Origin: Palsa-504 sp963744575
GTDB lineage: Bacteria > Actinomycetota > Actinomycetes > Streptosporangiales > Streptosporangiaceae
Assembly (NCBI GenBank): GCA_963744575.1
Contig: CAVUUF010000003.1
Span: forward strand, 207,356 to 271,355
Length of the DNA: 64,000 nucleotides
Direction: 5' to 3'
A program made the position numbers and the translations under genes. The notes below the pieces were generated by a model that had not been told where the DNA came from, made no database searches, and saw only the letters and a list, made by a program, of their open reading frames with translations. Numbering within the stretch: position 1 is the stretch's first letter; each line of letters begins with the position of its first letter. Below, one piece after another: positions 26,172 through 33,539 of the stretch.

Positions 26172-26462
26172 TTACAGCCCGCGGGCTGCTGCGGCCTGCG
26201 CTTGGGTGACGCGGCGGTGGCACGGCTTGCAGACGCCGAGCAGGTCGGCGTCGTCCTCGAACCCTGGCCCGCGGACGTGGTGGACCTCGGCGGACGCCGC
26301 GGACCCGCAGAGGCGGCAGGTGGGGTCGCGGCGCAGGATGCGGCGGCGGGTCCGCGGCCATCCTGGCGGCATGGCGCGGCCCCAGCTGGCCGGGTGGTCC
26401 GGGCAGGGTCGGGGGTTGGGGCAGCCGGGGCGGGTGCAGCTGGTCGGCGGCCGGGTCGGCAC
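26172..26462 (-). CDS. Phage-type HNH endonuclease
   Basis: A 96-residue HNH nuclease of the kind encoded next to terminase genes in phages. The Cys4 zinc site and catalytic motif are visible: CRLCGSAASAEVHHVRG with the HH pair, then DDADLLGVCKPCHRRVTQAQ with the last His. An N-terminal Cys/Pro-rich stretch (CTRPGCPNPRPCPDH) may form a second zinc site. In cos phages HNH proteins assist terminase cleavage; here it could mark satellite DNA for a helper terminase. It follows the capsid block and is 21 bp downstream of the preceding gene. Confidence 0.8.
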   Translation of the reverse strand: MPTRPPTSCTRPGCPNPRPCPDHPASWGRAMPPGWPRTRRRILRRDPTCRLCGSAASAEVHHVRGPGFEDDADLLGVCKPCHRRVTQAQAAAARGL

Positions 26463-26483
26463 GGTGGTGCGCCGGGGGGGAGG

Positions 26484-26747
26484 CTACCGGCGCCGCGGCG
26501 GCAGGGGGGAGGCCAGCATGGCCTGCACCACAGGCGCCAGGGGCTGGCGTACGGTGCGCTGCGGTGGGGCGGCCAGCCGGACCACGCGGGGCGCCGGGGG
26601 CGGCTGGTCCTGGACCACCCGGCCGCGGGGCCAGGCCACGGTGATGGGCGGGGGCTGCGGCAGCGTGACGACGACGATGGCCGGGGGCTGCGGCCGGGTG
26701 ATGGCCACGACGTGCTCGTTGAGCACCCACGGCGGGACGGTGGTCAC
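26484..26747 (-). CDS. Unknown proline-rich satellite protein
   Basis: An 87-residue protein with beta-like strands separated by prolines (VLNEHVVAITRPQPPAIVVV, then QPPPITVAWPRGRVVQDQPP) and a basic C terminus. Not recognised. Its GTG start at 26747 overlaps the upstream stop as GTGA, so it is translationally coupled within the capsid block. A head-completion or decoration role is possible by position only. Confidence 0.5.
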   Translation of the reverse strand: MTTVPPWVLNEHVVAITRPQPPAIVVVTLPQPPPITVAWPRGRVVQDQPPPAPRVVRLAAPPQRTVRQPLAPVVQAMLASPLPPRRR

Positions 26748-26917
26748 GGCCTGGACCGTGCCGTGGAGCGCGCCAGCGCGCGGAGCCAGTCGGGGCCGGG
26801 GCCGGGGTCGCCCTGGCGTGGCCCTGGCGGTATCCGGCCTGGCTTCGGCGGGTCGCCGGTGCCGCGCGGTGGCAGAGAATCCGGCCGCTTGGGTGGCGGG
26901 CTCGGCTGGCCGGTCAT
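26744..26917 (-). CDS. Small proline-rich satellite protein
   Basis: A 57-residue Pro/Gly/Arg-rich protein (KRPDSLPPRGTGDPPKPG) with no recognised family. Its ATG overlaps the capsid stop (TGATG) and its own stop overlaps the next GTG, which indicates tight coupling in the capsid operon. Low complexity makes structure prediction unreliable. Confidence 0.45.
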   Translation of the reverse strand: MTGQPSPPPKRPDSLPPRGTGDPPKPGRIPPGPRQGDPGPGPDWLRALARSTARSRP

Positions 26918-27783
26918 CAGGTCTTGGCCTTGGTCCCGGTGCTGGCGCCGGGCCGCCCGCGCTCGGGCTCGGGCTCGGTGACCGAGAGCTTGCGGACGCT
27001 GCGTGACGGTAGCGGCGCCGCCAGGGCAAACCTGCCCACTATGCGGAGGCTGGAGGCATACCTGTTCCACGCTTCGGACACCTGGTCGCTCATCCGCGCC
27101 TCGAAGTCCCGTCGTATGGCGAGCCACAGCCTGTCGCTTGCGTATACCACTGGCTGGGTCGCGGCCACCGCGGTGACGGTCTCCAGCCCGGCGAAGAACT
27201 GGCTCGCGTCGGGGAACAGCGGGTGCCCGATCTCGTCGCGGGTGTTCTCCAGGTCACCGATGACGGCCGGGGACAGCGCGATGTGGGACGCCTCGCCGCC
27301 CGCCGTGGCGATGGCCGCCTTGGCCTTGATCGCGGCCTCGTACCAGTCGGTCCCGGTGACCTCGGCGGCGACGGCCAGGATGCCGGTCGGTGTCGGGTGC
27401 GGGCCGGTGCCGCCGATGAAGTCGCGGTCGAGCTTGGCGCTGAACGTGTCGCGCAAAATCTGCTCGGTCTGCTCGGTGACGGGGAAGTCCGTGTCGTCGA
27501 TTGACTCGCGGCTGATCAGGATCGAGCCGGCCAGCTTGGACACGGCGACTTCGTATTCGCTGGCGTCGGGTGTCAGCTGCGGGATGACGCCGAGTTCGGA
27601 TACCCACTCGGGGTCGCTGGGGTCCAGCTGCGGGAACGACACCGAGGCCCGGTTCGTTGGCAGCGGGCGCAGGCTCCGGGCGAACGGGCTACCACCCACG
27701 ATGGCCGACACGATGGCCACGACCTGAGCCGGGAACATGGTGGACCAGGGCGGCTGTGTGATGCCGGGCGGTGCGGGGGGCAT
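26917..27783 (-). CDS. Phage major capsid protein, HK97 fold
   Basis: A 288-residue HK97-type capsid protein, the shell subunit. Typical features are an N-terminal region, the SFPQLDPSDPEWVSELG strand, KLAGSILISRESIDDTDF with the conserved helix, LDRDFIGGTG, and the C-terminal strand QVSEAWNRYASSLRIVGRFA. ATG 27783 has GAAGGAGA with good spacing; the longer upstream frame is not used. No scaffold or protease gene precedes it, and no portal or terminase is nearby, which supports a satellite that forms its own capsid but needs a helper for the rest. Confidence 0.85.
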   Translation of the reverse strand: MPPAPPGITQPPWSTMFPAQVVAIVSAIVGGSPFARSLRPLPTNRASVSFPQLDPSDPEWVSELGVIPQLTPDASEYEVAVSKLAGSILISRESIDDTDFPVTEQTEQILRDTFSAKLDRDFIGGTGPHPTPTGILAVAAEVTGTDWYEAAIKAKAAIATAGGEASHIALSPAVIGDLENTRDEIGHPLFPDASQFFAGLETVTAVAATQPVVYASDRLWLAIRRDFEARMSDQVSEAWNRYASSLRIVGRFALAAPLPSRSVRKLSVTEPEPERGRPGASTGTKAKT

Positions 27784-27905
27784 GGTGTCTCCTTCGGGCA
27801 GGCGGGCGCTGAGGCGCCTCATCGGCGCGGGCCTGCCGGGCGGCCGGGCCAGCCAGCGGGCTGGACGTGATCGGCTGCCACCGTGACGCGGCCATCACGG
27901 TCATG

Positions 27906-28433
27906 CTAGCCCCGGCGCACTGCCCCCCAGTAGATCCCGGCCGGGGCGGCGCCGAACCACAGCGGCCAGGTGGTGCTGATCTGCCCTTCGGCGTCGATGT
28001 CGGTCCACTCCATGCGGATGGCGCAGCGCCGCCCGGACCACGGGTCGGTGCTGTAGGTGGCGGCGATGTGGAGGCGGCGCTGCGCCGCGGTGCAGCGAGC
28101 CCACCAGGCCCACACGGCGGGCGGGTCGGTGTCGGCGGCTCGGGCCGTCCGGCACTCGCCGCAGGGCGCGGGGACGTCCGGCCGCTGGCACCACGGGCAG
28201 CAGTGGCCGGGCTCGGGTATTTCGTCCCACCAGTCCGGCAGGATCAGCGGCCCGGCCCAGCCCTGGCCGTCGCCGCGCTTGATGCCGTGCTCGGCCAGCG
28301 CGTCGGTGAGCGGCCGGGCCTTCTGCTCAGCCATCCACTGTTCGAGCCCGTCCAGCTCGGCGGCGCGGCGGGCCTCGAAGTCCTCCTCGGGGCTGTCATC
28401 GGGCCAGCGGCGCGGCAGGTCGTCGGCGGTCAT
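27906..28433 (-). CDS. Cys-rich protein of unknown function
   Basis: A 175-residue protein with an acidic N terminus, a probable zinc site (CCPWCQRPDVPAPCGECRTA) in the middle and a Trp-rich second half (AVWAWWARCTAAQRRLHIAA, TTWPLWFGAAPAGIYW). No family recognised. ATG 28433 overlaps the preceding stop as ATGA. It is the last gene before the capsid block. Confidence 0.55.
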   Translation of the reverse strand: MTADDLPRRWPDDSPEEDFEARRAAELDGLEQWMAEQKARPLTDALAEHGIKRGDGQGWAGPLILPDWWDEIPEPGHCCPWCQRPDVPAPCGECRTARAADTDPPAVWAWWARCTAAQRRLHIAATYSTDPWSGRRCAIRMEWTDIDAEGQISTTWPLWFGAAPAGIYWGAVRRG

Positions 28434-28669
28434 CGCGGGTCCTGCGGCAGCAGCTTGATCACGATGTCGCCGTCTGCGTCGGGGAACACCAGCCCCATCT
28501 CGGCGGTCAGCGTCGCCTCCAGCATGAGCGCCCGCGCCCTGGTATCCAGCGCCCAGTCGAGGATGCGCCTCAGCTCGTCGGCGGTAGCCTGCCCGCCGTT
28601 AACGTCGATTGCCTTGGTGATGATCACCGTGGCCTCGTCGCCGCTCAGCAGTTCGGGGGGATTCACCAT
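28430..28669 (-). CDS. Small satellite protein of unknown function
   Basis: A 79-residue acidic protein (ELLSGDEATVIITKAIDVNG, ELRRILDWALDTRARALMLE) ending in DIVIKLLPQDPR. GGAGGTAATC before ATG 28669 is one of the best ribosome sites in the satellite. It is the first gene after the repeat array that separates it from the primase. No family recognised. Confidence 0.6.
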   Translation of the reverse strand: MVNPPELLSGDEATVIITKAIDVNGGQATADELRRILDWALDTRARALMLEATLTAEMGLVFPDADGDIVIKLLPQDPR

Positions 28670-28687
28670 GATTACCTCCTGAGGTCT

Positions 28688-28812
28688 GTGACCTGCGAAG
28701 GATGCCAACCGTGCCAACTGTGTGTGTAGAGAGGGGTTTGGCATCCTTGGCATGGTTGCCAACCGTGCCATTCTTGGCATCCTTGGCATCCTTGGCAGCC
28801 TTCGCAGGTCAC
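28688..28812. repeat. Iteron-like array framed by inverted repeats, candidate replication origin
   Basis: A 21-bp inverted repeat with one mismatch bounds the region: GTGACCTGCGAAGG.. at 28688-28708 and its complement at 28792-28812. Inside lie direct 9-mers TTGGCATCC at 28738, 28774 and 28783, with variants TTGGCATGG at 28747 and TTGGCAGCC at 28792. TGCCAACCGTGCCA occurs at 28703 and 28757. The array touches the stop codon of the primase gene, the place where PICI-type satellites keep their origin. Confidence 0.6.
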
Positions 28813-30641
28813 GGGGTTGTGCCCTTGCCTTCCGGGTCGTTGAGGTCACCTTCATGCTCGGGAAGCGATATCCACCAGTCCGGGCCGTGCTTCTTGGCCG
28901 GGATGCGCAGCCGGGAGCGCGCCCGGTCCAGCGTGCGCTTGCTGATGCCGTGGCCTTCGTGTGCCTCTTCCTCGACCTCCTTGCTGCGGCGCGGGCCGCT
29001 GCTGAGCGCCTTCGTGAGGTAGTCCCCGGCGCGGGCTTTCTCGTCCCGCTCGCCGTCCTGCTGGGCGTTCAGGATGTCCTGCACGGTGCGGTCGGCCGGG
29101 CCGTCGAGCACGAACCGGCCGACCTTGGCGTCGCCGCTGGCGGTGGGCACGACCGCCTCGATGATCCGGTAGGCCAGCGACGGCAGGCCGCTGAAGCCGA
29201 GGTTGTTCTTGGTCTGGGTGATGACGTGGGTGCCGTCATCATCGACGGCGAACGCGAACACGAACCGGGCCACGTCCTTGAACGCGCCGGACGCGGTGAT
29301 CAGCGACGAGGCGTCGGTGCCCCTCTGCTTGCTGAAATGGGCGATGCCCGCGATCACGGCGCCGGTCCGCTCGGCCGCGCCGGACAGCGGCTCCAGGGCC
29401 TGCCGGACCTGCCGGTTGACGTGCGTGTCGAGGGTGTCGCTGATCGCTGACAGCAGCGGGTCGAGCACCACCAGCGCGACGTTCCGCTCGGTGATCGCCT
29501 CAGCGAGCAGCACGTTATCGGCGGGCAGGTTGAGGGTGACCGTCTCGTCTTCCTCGGTGCGCACTTCGGCCCGGTACACCAGGTCCAGGTCGGCCCCGGC
29601 CGCGATCAGCCGGGGCACGATGGTGAACTTCCACGAGTCCTCGACGGCGATGTAGATCACCGCGCGGGCGGCGCCGGAGAACGCGCCGGGCAGCTCGCCC
29701 CTGGTGATCTTGGCTGACTGCCACGCCAGGCAGCAGCTTTTGCCGGTGCCTTCCCGGCCCGCGAACAGCCCGAGCGACCCGGCCGGGATGCGACCGTAGC
29801 CGTCGTCTTCCCACGCCCAAGTGACGGGCTCAGGCGGGATGCGGGACGCGGGAGTGAGCACGAGCCTGCGCGTGCCCGCTTCGCCCGCCGATGCGCCTGG
29901 CGGCTGCCTGGCGGGGCGGAACTGGTCAAGCCCGAACCCGGTGGCCAGGTGATCGGCGGCGTCCTTGCCCACGGCGGCCTCCACCACTTCGACCTCGGCC
30001 ACGACCTCGCGCAGCGACGCGGCGACCTGCCAGGCGTGCGCGCGGCCGGGCTCGTCCCGGTCAGCTATCACGATCACCTTCCCGGCGCCGCCGAAGTACC
30101 GGGCGTACTCGTCCCGCCACTTGCCCGCGCCCATCGGGTTGCACGTCGCCGTCGCCCCGGCCGCCTCCAGCGCGTGCACGTCCTTCTCGCCTTCGGCCAC
30201 GTAGATGGCCTGGCCCGACCGGGCGGCGCCGAGCAGCTGCGGCAGCCGGTAGGGGACGCGGCGCACGCCGCGGAGGTTCCACACCTTGCCGCCACCGGTC
30301 AGGTGGTACTGGCGGAACCGCTTGCCAGCGCGGCGCTCCACGAAGAACAGCGGCGCGCCGGCCTCGTCGGTGTAGGCGTAGACGGCGATCACCACGTCGT
30401 CGCGGCCGGTGCCGCGGGGTTCGTCGAACAGGTCGGCCGCGGACAGGCCGAGCGCTTCGAGTACCTCATCGGTGACACAGCCCGCGTGGCAGTTGACCAG
30501 CGCGCCGTCGCGGCCCTGCCCGATCGACAGGCTCGCCTGCCTGTCCTCGTGGGCCGGGCACTGCGCGCTGGTGCCGCGCACCTGGCTGCCGTGATCCTCA
30601 AGGGCCTGCCGCAGCCGGGCCAGCCCGTCACCCCGGCTCAT
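28809..30641 (-). CDS. Primase-helicase (zinc-binding, TOPRIM and RecA-like ATPase)
   Basis: A 610-residue replication protein. Order: CHC2-like zinc region (QCPAHEDRQASLS, NCHAGC) at 25-60, TOPRIM domain with VAEGEKDVHAL and VIVIADRDEPGRAHAW at about 145-205, then a RecA/KaiC-type ATPase with Walker A AGREGTGKSCC and a Walker B-like LVVLDPLLSAI, and a C-terminal winged-helix region. It should prime and unwind the satellite's DNA. ATG 30641 overlaps the upstream stop as ATGA. The iteron-like array at its 3' end is the likely target. Confidence 0.82.
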   Translation of the reverse strand: MSRGDGLARLRQALEDHGSQVRGTSAQCPAHEDRQASLSIGQGRDGALVNCHAGCVTDEVLEALGLSAADLFDEPRGTGRDDVVIAVYAYTDEAGAPLFFVERRAGKRFRQYHLTGGGKVWNLRGVRRVPYRLPQLLGAARSGQAIYVAEGEKDVHALEAAGATATCNPMGAGKWRDEYARYFGGAGKVIVIADRDEPGRAHAWQVAASLREVVAEVEVVEAAVGKDAADHLATGFGLDQFRPARQPPGASAGEAGTRRLVLTPASRIPPEPVTWAWEDDGYGRIPAGSLGLFAGREGTGKSCCLAWQSAKITRGELPGAFSGAARAVIYIAVEDSWKFTIVPRLIAAGADLDLVYRAEVRTEEDETVTLNLPADNVLLAEAITERNVALVVLDPLLSAISDTLDTHVNRQVRQALEPLSGAAERTGAVIAGIAHFSKQRGTDASSLITASGAFKDVARFVFAFAVDDDGTHVITQTKNNLGFSGLPSLAYRIIEAVVPTASGDAKVGRFVLDGPADRTVQDILNAQQDGERDEKARAGDYLTKALSSGPRRSKEVEEEAHEGHGISKRTLDRARSRLRIPAKKHGPDWWISLPEHEGDLNDPEGKGTTP

Positions 30642-31147
30642 CGCGCAGCCCCGGATTCCGGCGTTCCGGCGTCAACCTTTGGTTGGCGGGGAAACCGCTT
30701 CCAGACGGCCTGGCGGCTGATGCCCAGCGCATGCCCTATCTCGGCGTCTGAGTAGCCACGGGCGCGGCAGCCGTCCACCGCCATAGCCAGCGCGCCGCGG
30801 GCATGCTCCACCGCGCCCGCAAGCCATTTCAGGGCCTCCACGTCGGCCGAGGCGCGGACGCCCATCGTGCGGATCAGCCGCATGACGCCGGCCGCGTAGC
30901 TGTCGTCCTCGACGACCCGCTCGGCCCGCTGGCCGCGGACCCTGCACAGGTCTGTGCAGAACCGGCGCCGCCCCGCGGGCAGCTCCCGGCCGCAGCCCGG
31001 CGCCTCGCACGTCCGCCCGCTGCCGGTTACGATTGGCGTGACTTCGGCGCCTTGAGTGGGTGGCGGGTCGGCATGGTGGTGGCGGTCAGGCTCGGCGGCC
31101 TGGCCGCCGTCGCGTTCCCGGCCCGGTGGCCGGTCAGCCCGCGCCAC
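30638..31147 (-). CDS. Zinc-finger and HTH regulator of the satellite
   Basis: A ~169-residue protein. A zinc-binding segment (CEAPGCGRELPAGRRRFCTD, then LCRVRG) is followed by helices and a C-terminal helix-turn-helix, YSDAEIGHALGISRQAVWKR. Start GTG 31147 overlaps the preceding gene by 14 bp; no better start exists in frame. It is coupled to the primase by ATGA overlap. Probably controls early transcription or replication. Confidence 0.6.
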   Translation of the reverse strand: MARADRPPGRERDGGQAAEPDRHHHADPPPTQGAEVTPIVTGSGRTCEAPGCGRELPAGRRRFCTDLCRVRGQRAERVVEDDSYAAGVMRLIRTMGVRASADVEALKWLAGAVEHARGALAMAVDGCRARGYSDAEIGHALGISRQAVWKRFPRQPKVDAGTPESGAAR

Positions 31148-31325
31148 GACGGCCCCGCCCTGGATGAAGCAGCAGCGCGAGCTTGTCCCGCTGCCAGTCG
31201 GCCAGGGGGAACCACCGGTCGACCGTCTCGCGTATCCGCTGCCGGTCGGCGTCGGCGTGGTCATCCGGCGGGCCGCCTTCCGGGGCGCCGGGCTGCTCGC
31301 GCGGGACGTGGCGGGCCGCGGTCAC
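31134..31325 (-). CDS. Small satellite protein
   Basis: A 63-residue charged protein (HADADRQRIRETVDRWFPLA, DWQRDKLALLLHPGR). Its GTG overlaps the upstream stop as GTGA, and its end overlaps the next start, so it sits in a coupled chain. No family recognised; the WQRDKLALLL helix resembles a short segment in many actinomycete element proteins. Confidence 0.5.
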   Translation of the reverse strand: MTAARHVPREQPGAPEGGPPDDHADADRQRIRETVDRWFPLADWQRDKLALLLHPGRGRRGAG

Positions 31326-31540
31326 CGGGCACCCGCCCCGGCCGCGGCGGGCTGCGCGCTGAGGAACGGCATCAGCAGCACGGCGATGCGCCGCTTCTGC
31401 TCATCGGTCAGCTCCGCGCGCTCCAGCTGGCCGATGTAGGTGTCGGGCGAGTTGCGGACCCTGGCGGCCCGGCTGGCACGCTCACGCGCCACCGCGGGGT
31501 CGATGCGGTAGGGCCGCTTGGCCGCGGCGGGACCAGGCAT
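31322..31540 (-). CDS. Small satellite protein, first gene of the early operon
   Basis: A 72-residue protein: basic N terminus (KRPYRIDPAVARERASRAAR), then YIGQLERAELTDEQKRRIAV. ATG 31540 follows GAGGGAG. It shares with the next gene a C-terminal helical segment of the same style. No family recognised. It is the first gene after the candidate promoter near 31730-31756. Confidence 0.55.
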   Translation of the reverse strand: MPGPAAAKRPYRIDPAVARERASRAARVRNSPDTYIGQLERAELTDEQKRRIAVLLMPFLSAQPAAAGAGAR

Positions 31541-31721
31541 GACTGAGGGCTCCCTCGATCGGAGCCCCCGAGTACCCGCGCCATCTGGCGGAGGCCAGTC
31601 ATCGCCGCCCTAGGGGACTGCACGCGGCCGAGGCGGCGGCTTCCGGCCGGTTCCCTGGTGGTTCGCCACGCGGATTCGGGTTACTGCGCCGCGCGGCCTC
31701 CCGTGGCCATGAACCGCGCAC

Positions 31722-31803
31722 AGCGCTAGCTTAGAGCGCTAAATTAGCACCCGCAACCGATACTCCGGGGTTATTGCCACGGTATTAGCACAGGGGTATT
31801 AGC
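31722..31803 (-). promoter_or_regulatory. Candidate early promoter with operator-like repeats
   Basis: On the minus strand TTGCGG (31756-31751), a 17-bp spacer and TAAGCT (31733-31728) could drive the early operon. AGCGCTA is repeated at 31722 and 31735 around the -10 box, and GGTATTAGC is repeated at 31781 and 31795, 14 bp apart. The interval is AT-richer than its surroundings. Promoter call is inference from spacing. Confidence 0.35.
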
Positions 31804-33274
31804 CTGGCTGCTGGCCAGGCAGGCCCGGCATCTCCACCTTGGCCGCCAGGTCGTAGGAGCGGGCGCCGCGCCCGGCCGGGTGCAGGATGACCTCGGTCAG
31901 CGCGCGGATGACTTCGCGCTTGCGGCTCAGGTCCAGGCCGTCCCACACGTCGCGGGCGGTCTGCCCGCGGGCGAACGGGGCTAGGGCGCCCTTCCCGGCC
32001 GTGGTGGCCAGCTCGGCGGCGATTTCGGCCAGCCGGGCGTTGCCCCGCTCGGACGCGGCGATCATCTGCGACCGAGATACCAGGCCGACCGCCCGGTCGG
32101 CGGCCAGCTCATCGAGGTTGGCGCGGATCGCGGCGGCCTCGGCGCGCAGCCCTGCGGTGTCCACGTGCGGCGGCGGGCTGATCAGGTCTGCCAGGTCCGG
32201 GCGGGCCAGCGCCTCCAGCACGTGCTTTTCCACCCACTGGTCTACCTCGGGGGCGCGGACGGCGACGTGCGGGCCGGGCCGTCCGCCGCGGGTCTGGTAC
32301 TGGCAGTTGTACACCTTGTCGCGGCGGTGGTTCATCGACCCGTTGACCACGTTCCCGCACGCGCAGGTGGCCAGCCCGCCGAGCAGCGACCGGACGCCGC
32401 GCGGCGGCTTGCGGCCGGGGTCGGCCAGCAGCGCGGCGACCGCCCGCCACTGCTCCTCGGCCAGGATGGCGTCCTGCTCGCCGGCCACGCCGTCGAGGAT
32501 CTCGCCGCGGTAGACGGCCAGCCCGGCCAGCCGCGGGTTCCGCAGGATCGTGGTGATCGACTGCCGGGTGAATGGGCGGCCGGTCTGCGCCGTGGTCAGG
32601 CCGCGGCGCCGCCACTCGCGCACGACGCTCATCACCGACCCGCCGGCCAGCAGCGTGTCGGCTGCCCAGCGGATCGCGGCGGCCTCGGCGGGCTCCTCGG
32701 TGATGTGGTCAGCCTGGTACCCGAACGGGCGCTGGCTGGAGCGCAGCCGCTTGCCGGAACGGACGGCCATGTAGTTGGCCAGCTGCTTGCGTTCGGCGCT
32801 GATCTCGGTCTCCATCGTGTCAACCTCCCCGAGGATGCCAGCCTGCCCGCGTCCCTGCGCGGTGGTCAGGTCGAACGAGACGCCCTTGGCCGCGGCGACC
32901 GATACGCGCGCCTTGCGGAGCAGCTCGATGCCCTCGGCGCGCTCGCGGCGGTTGCGCCACAGCCGGGAGGTCTGGAATACGACGATCACGTCGAACTCGC
33001 CGCGCGCGGCGGCGGCCATCATCCGCCAGTAGTCGGCGCTGTCGTCCTTGCCGTTGCTGGCCTTCACGTCGTTGTCGCTGTAGCGGTGGCAGTCGGCAAC
33101 CTGCCAGCCTTTCGCGGCGGCGTGCTCGTCGGTGATGGTGCCCTGGTTCAGCACGCCGTGCGCGTCGAGGATCGTGGAGCCGTCCTCTGCGGCCTTGCGC
33201 TCGGCCAGGCTGATGCGGGCGTAGGTGGCGGCGCGGATGGTGTCCGCGCTGGTCAGTGTGCGTGTGGCATTCAT
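31799..33274 (-). CDS. int: Large serine integrase
   Basis: A 491-residue serine recombinase that integrates and excises the satellite. The catalytic serine is in TYARISLAE near residue 22; FQTSRLWRNRRERA carries conserved arginines. The recombinase domain follows (SQRPFGYQADHI, ILRNPRLAGLAVYRG), then a zinc ribbon (CACGNVVNG..YNCQY) and a coiled-coil region. The start lies 20 bp from the right attachment junction, the usual position of attP next to a serine integrase gene. Directional excision would need a separate factor, perhaps one of the small HTH proteins. Confidence 0.92.
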   Translation of the reverse strand: MNATRTLTSADTIRAATYARISLAERKAAEDGSTILDAHGVLNQGTITDEHAAAKGWQVADCHRYSDNDVKASNGKDDSADYWRMMAAAARGEFDVIVVFQTSRLWRNRRERAEGIELLRKARVSVAAAKGVSFDLTTAQGRGQAGILGEVDTMETEISAERKQLANYMAVRSGKRLRSSQRPFGYQADHITEEPAEAAAIRWAADTLLAGGSVMSVVREWRRRGLTTAQTGRPFTRQSITTILRNPRLAGLAVYRGEILDGVAGEQDAILAEEQWRAVAALLADPGRKPPRGVRSLLGGLATCACGNVVNGSMNHRRDKVYNCQYQTRGGRPGPHVAVRAPEVDQWVEKHVLEALARPDLADLISPPPHVDTAGLRAEAAAIRANLDELAADRAVGLVSRSQMIAASERGNARLAEIAAELATTAGKGALAPFARGQTARDVWDGLDLSRKREVIRALTEVILHPAGRGARSYDLAAKVEMPGLPGQQPG

Positions 33275-33293
33275 GCCTCAAGTGTACCAATAA

Positions 33294-33437
33294 GGCAACA
33301 AGCCGAAGTGCCGCCACGACCACCGGCTCAAGCAGCACCCCAGGTGGCACGTCGACCAGCTCCCCGACGCCACCTTCGTATGGACCACCCCATCCGGACG
33401 CCAGTACACCACCGAACCCACCCGGTACCCGGTCTAG
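33294..33437 (+). pseudogene. 3' end of the DUF222/HNH gene, right of the satellite
   Basis: In frame with the 5' part at 22897-24735, this segment reads KPKCRHDHRLKQHPRW and ends TPSGRQYTTEPTRYPV then TAG at 33435-33437. This is the normal end of actinomycete DUF222-HNH proteins, including the last catalytic His of the HNH motif. Joined at GCAAC or GGC it restores a protein of about 660 residues. It has no start of its own. Confidence 0.85.
33295..33299. other. Right attachment junction
   Basis: GCAAC matching 24731-24735, with GGC at 33294-33296 as the alternative shared core. Chromosomal HNH sequence continues to the right; integrase-side DNA lies to the left. Confidence 0.6.
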
Positions 33438-33539
33438 CGGCCGCGGGGATGGTCAAGGGAGGGTAACGGCGTTACGCTTCCCAGCATCACGCTGATGGGG
33501 AGGCGTCGTGATGACAGGGCCTTTGCGCCAGGTGCCGCC

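Larger units (their letters stand above)
24731..33299. mobile_element. phiRv1-like capsid-encoding phage satellite integrated by a serine integrase
   Basis: An ~8.56-kb island between the two halves of the DUF222-HNH gene. From right to left it carries a large serine integrase, three small early genes, a primase-helicase, an iteron-like array, two small genes, an HK97-type major capsid protein, two small coupled genes, an HNH nuclease, a zinc-ribbon protein and an HTH protein. No portal, large terminase, tail or lysis gene is seen. The combination of serine integrase, primase, capsid gene and a DUF222-HNH target recalls phiRv1 of M. tuberculosis, which integrates in REP13E12 repeats. Confidence 0.8.

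Noticed and set aside
28700..28812. CRISPR array
   Set aside because: The repeats are 9-14 bp, partly adjacent and inverted, without uniform spacers or cas genes; better explained as iterons.
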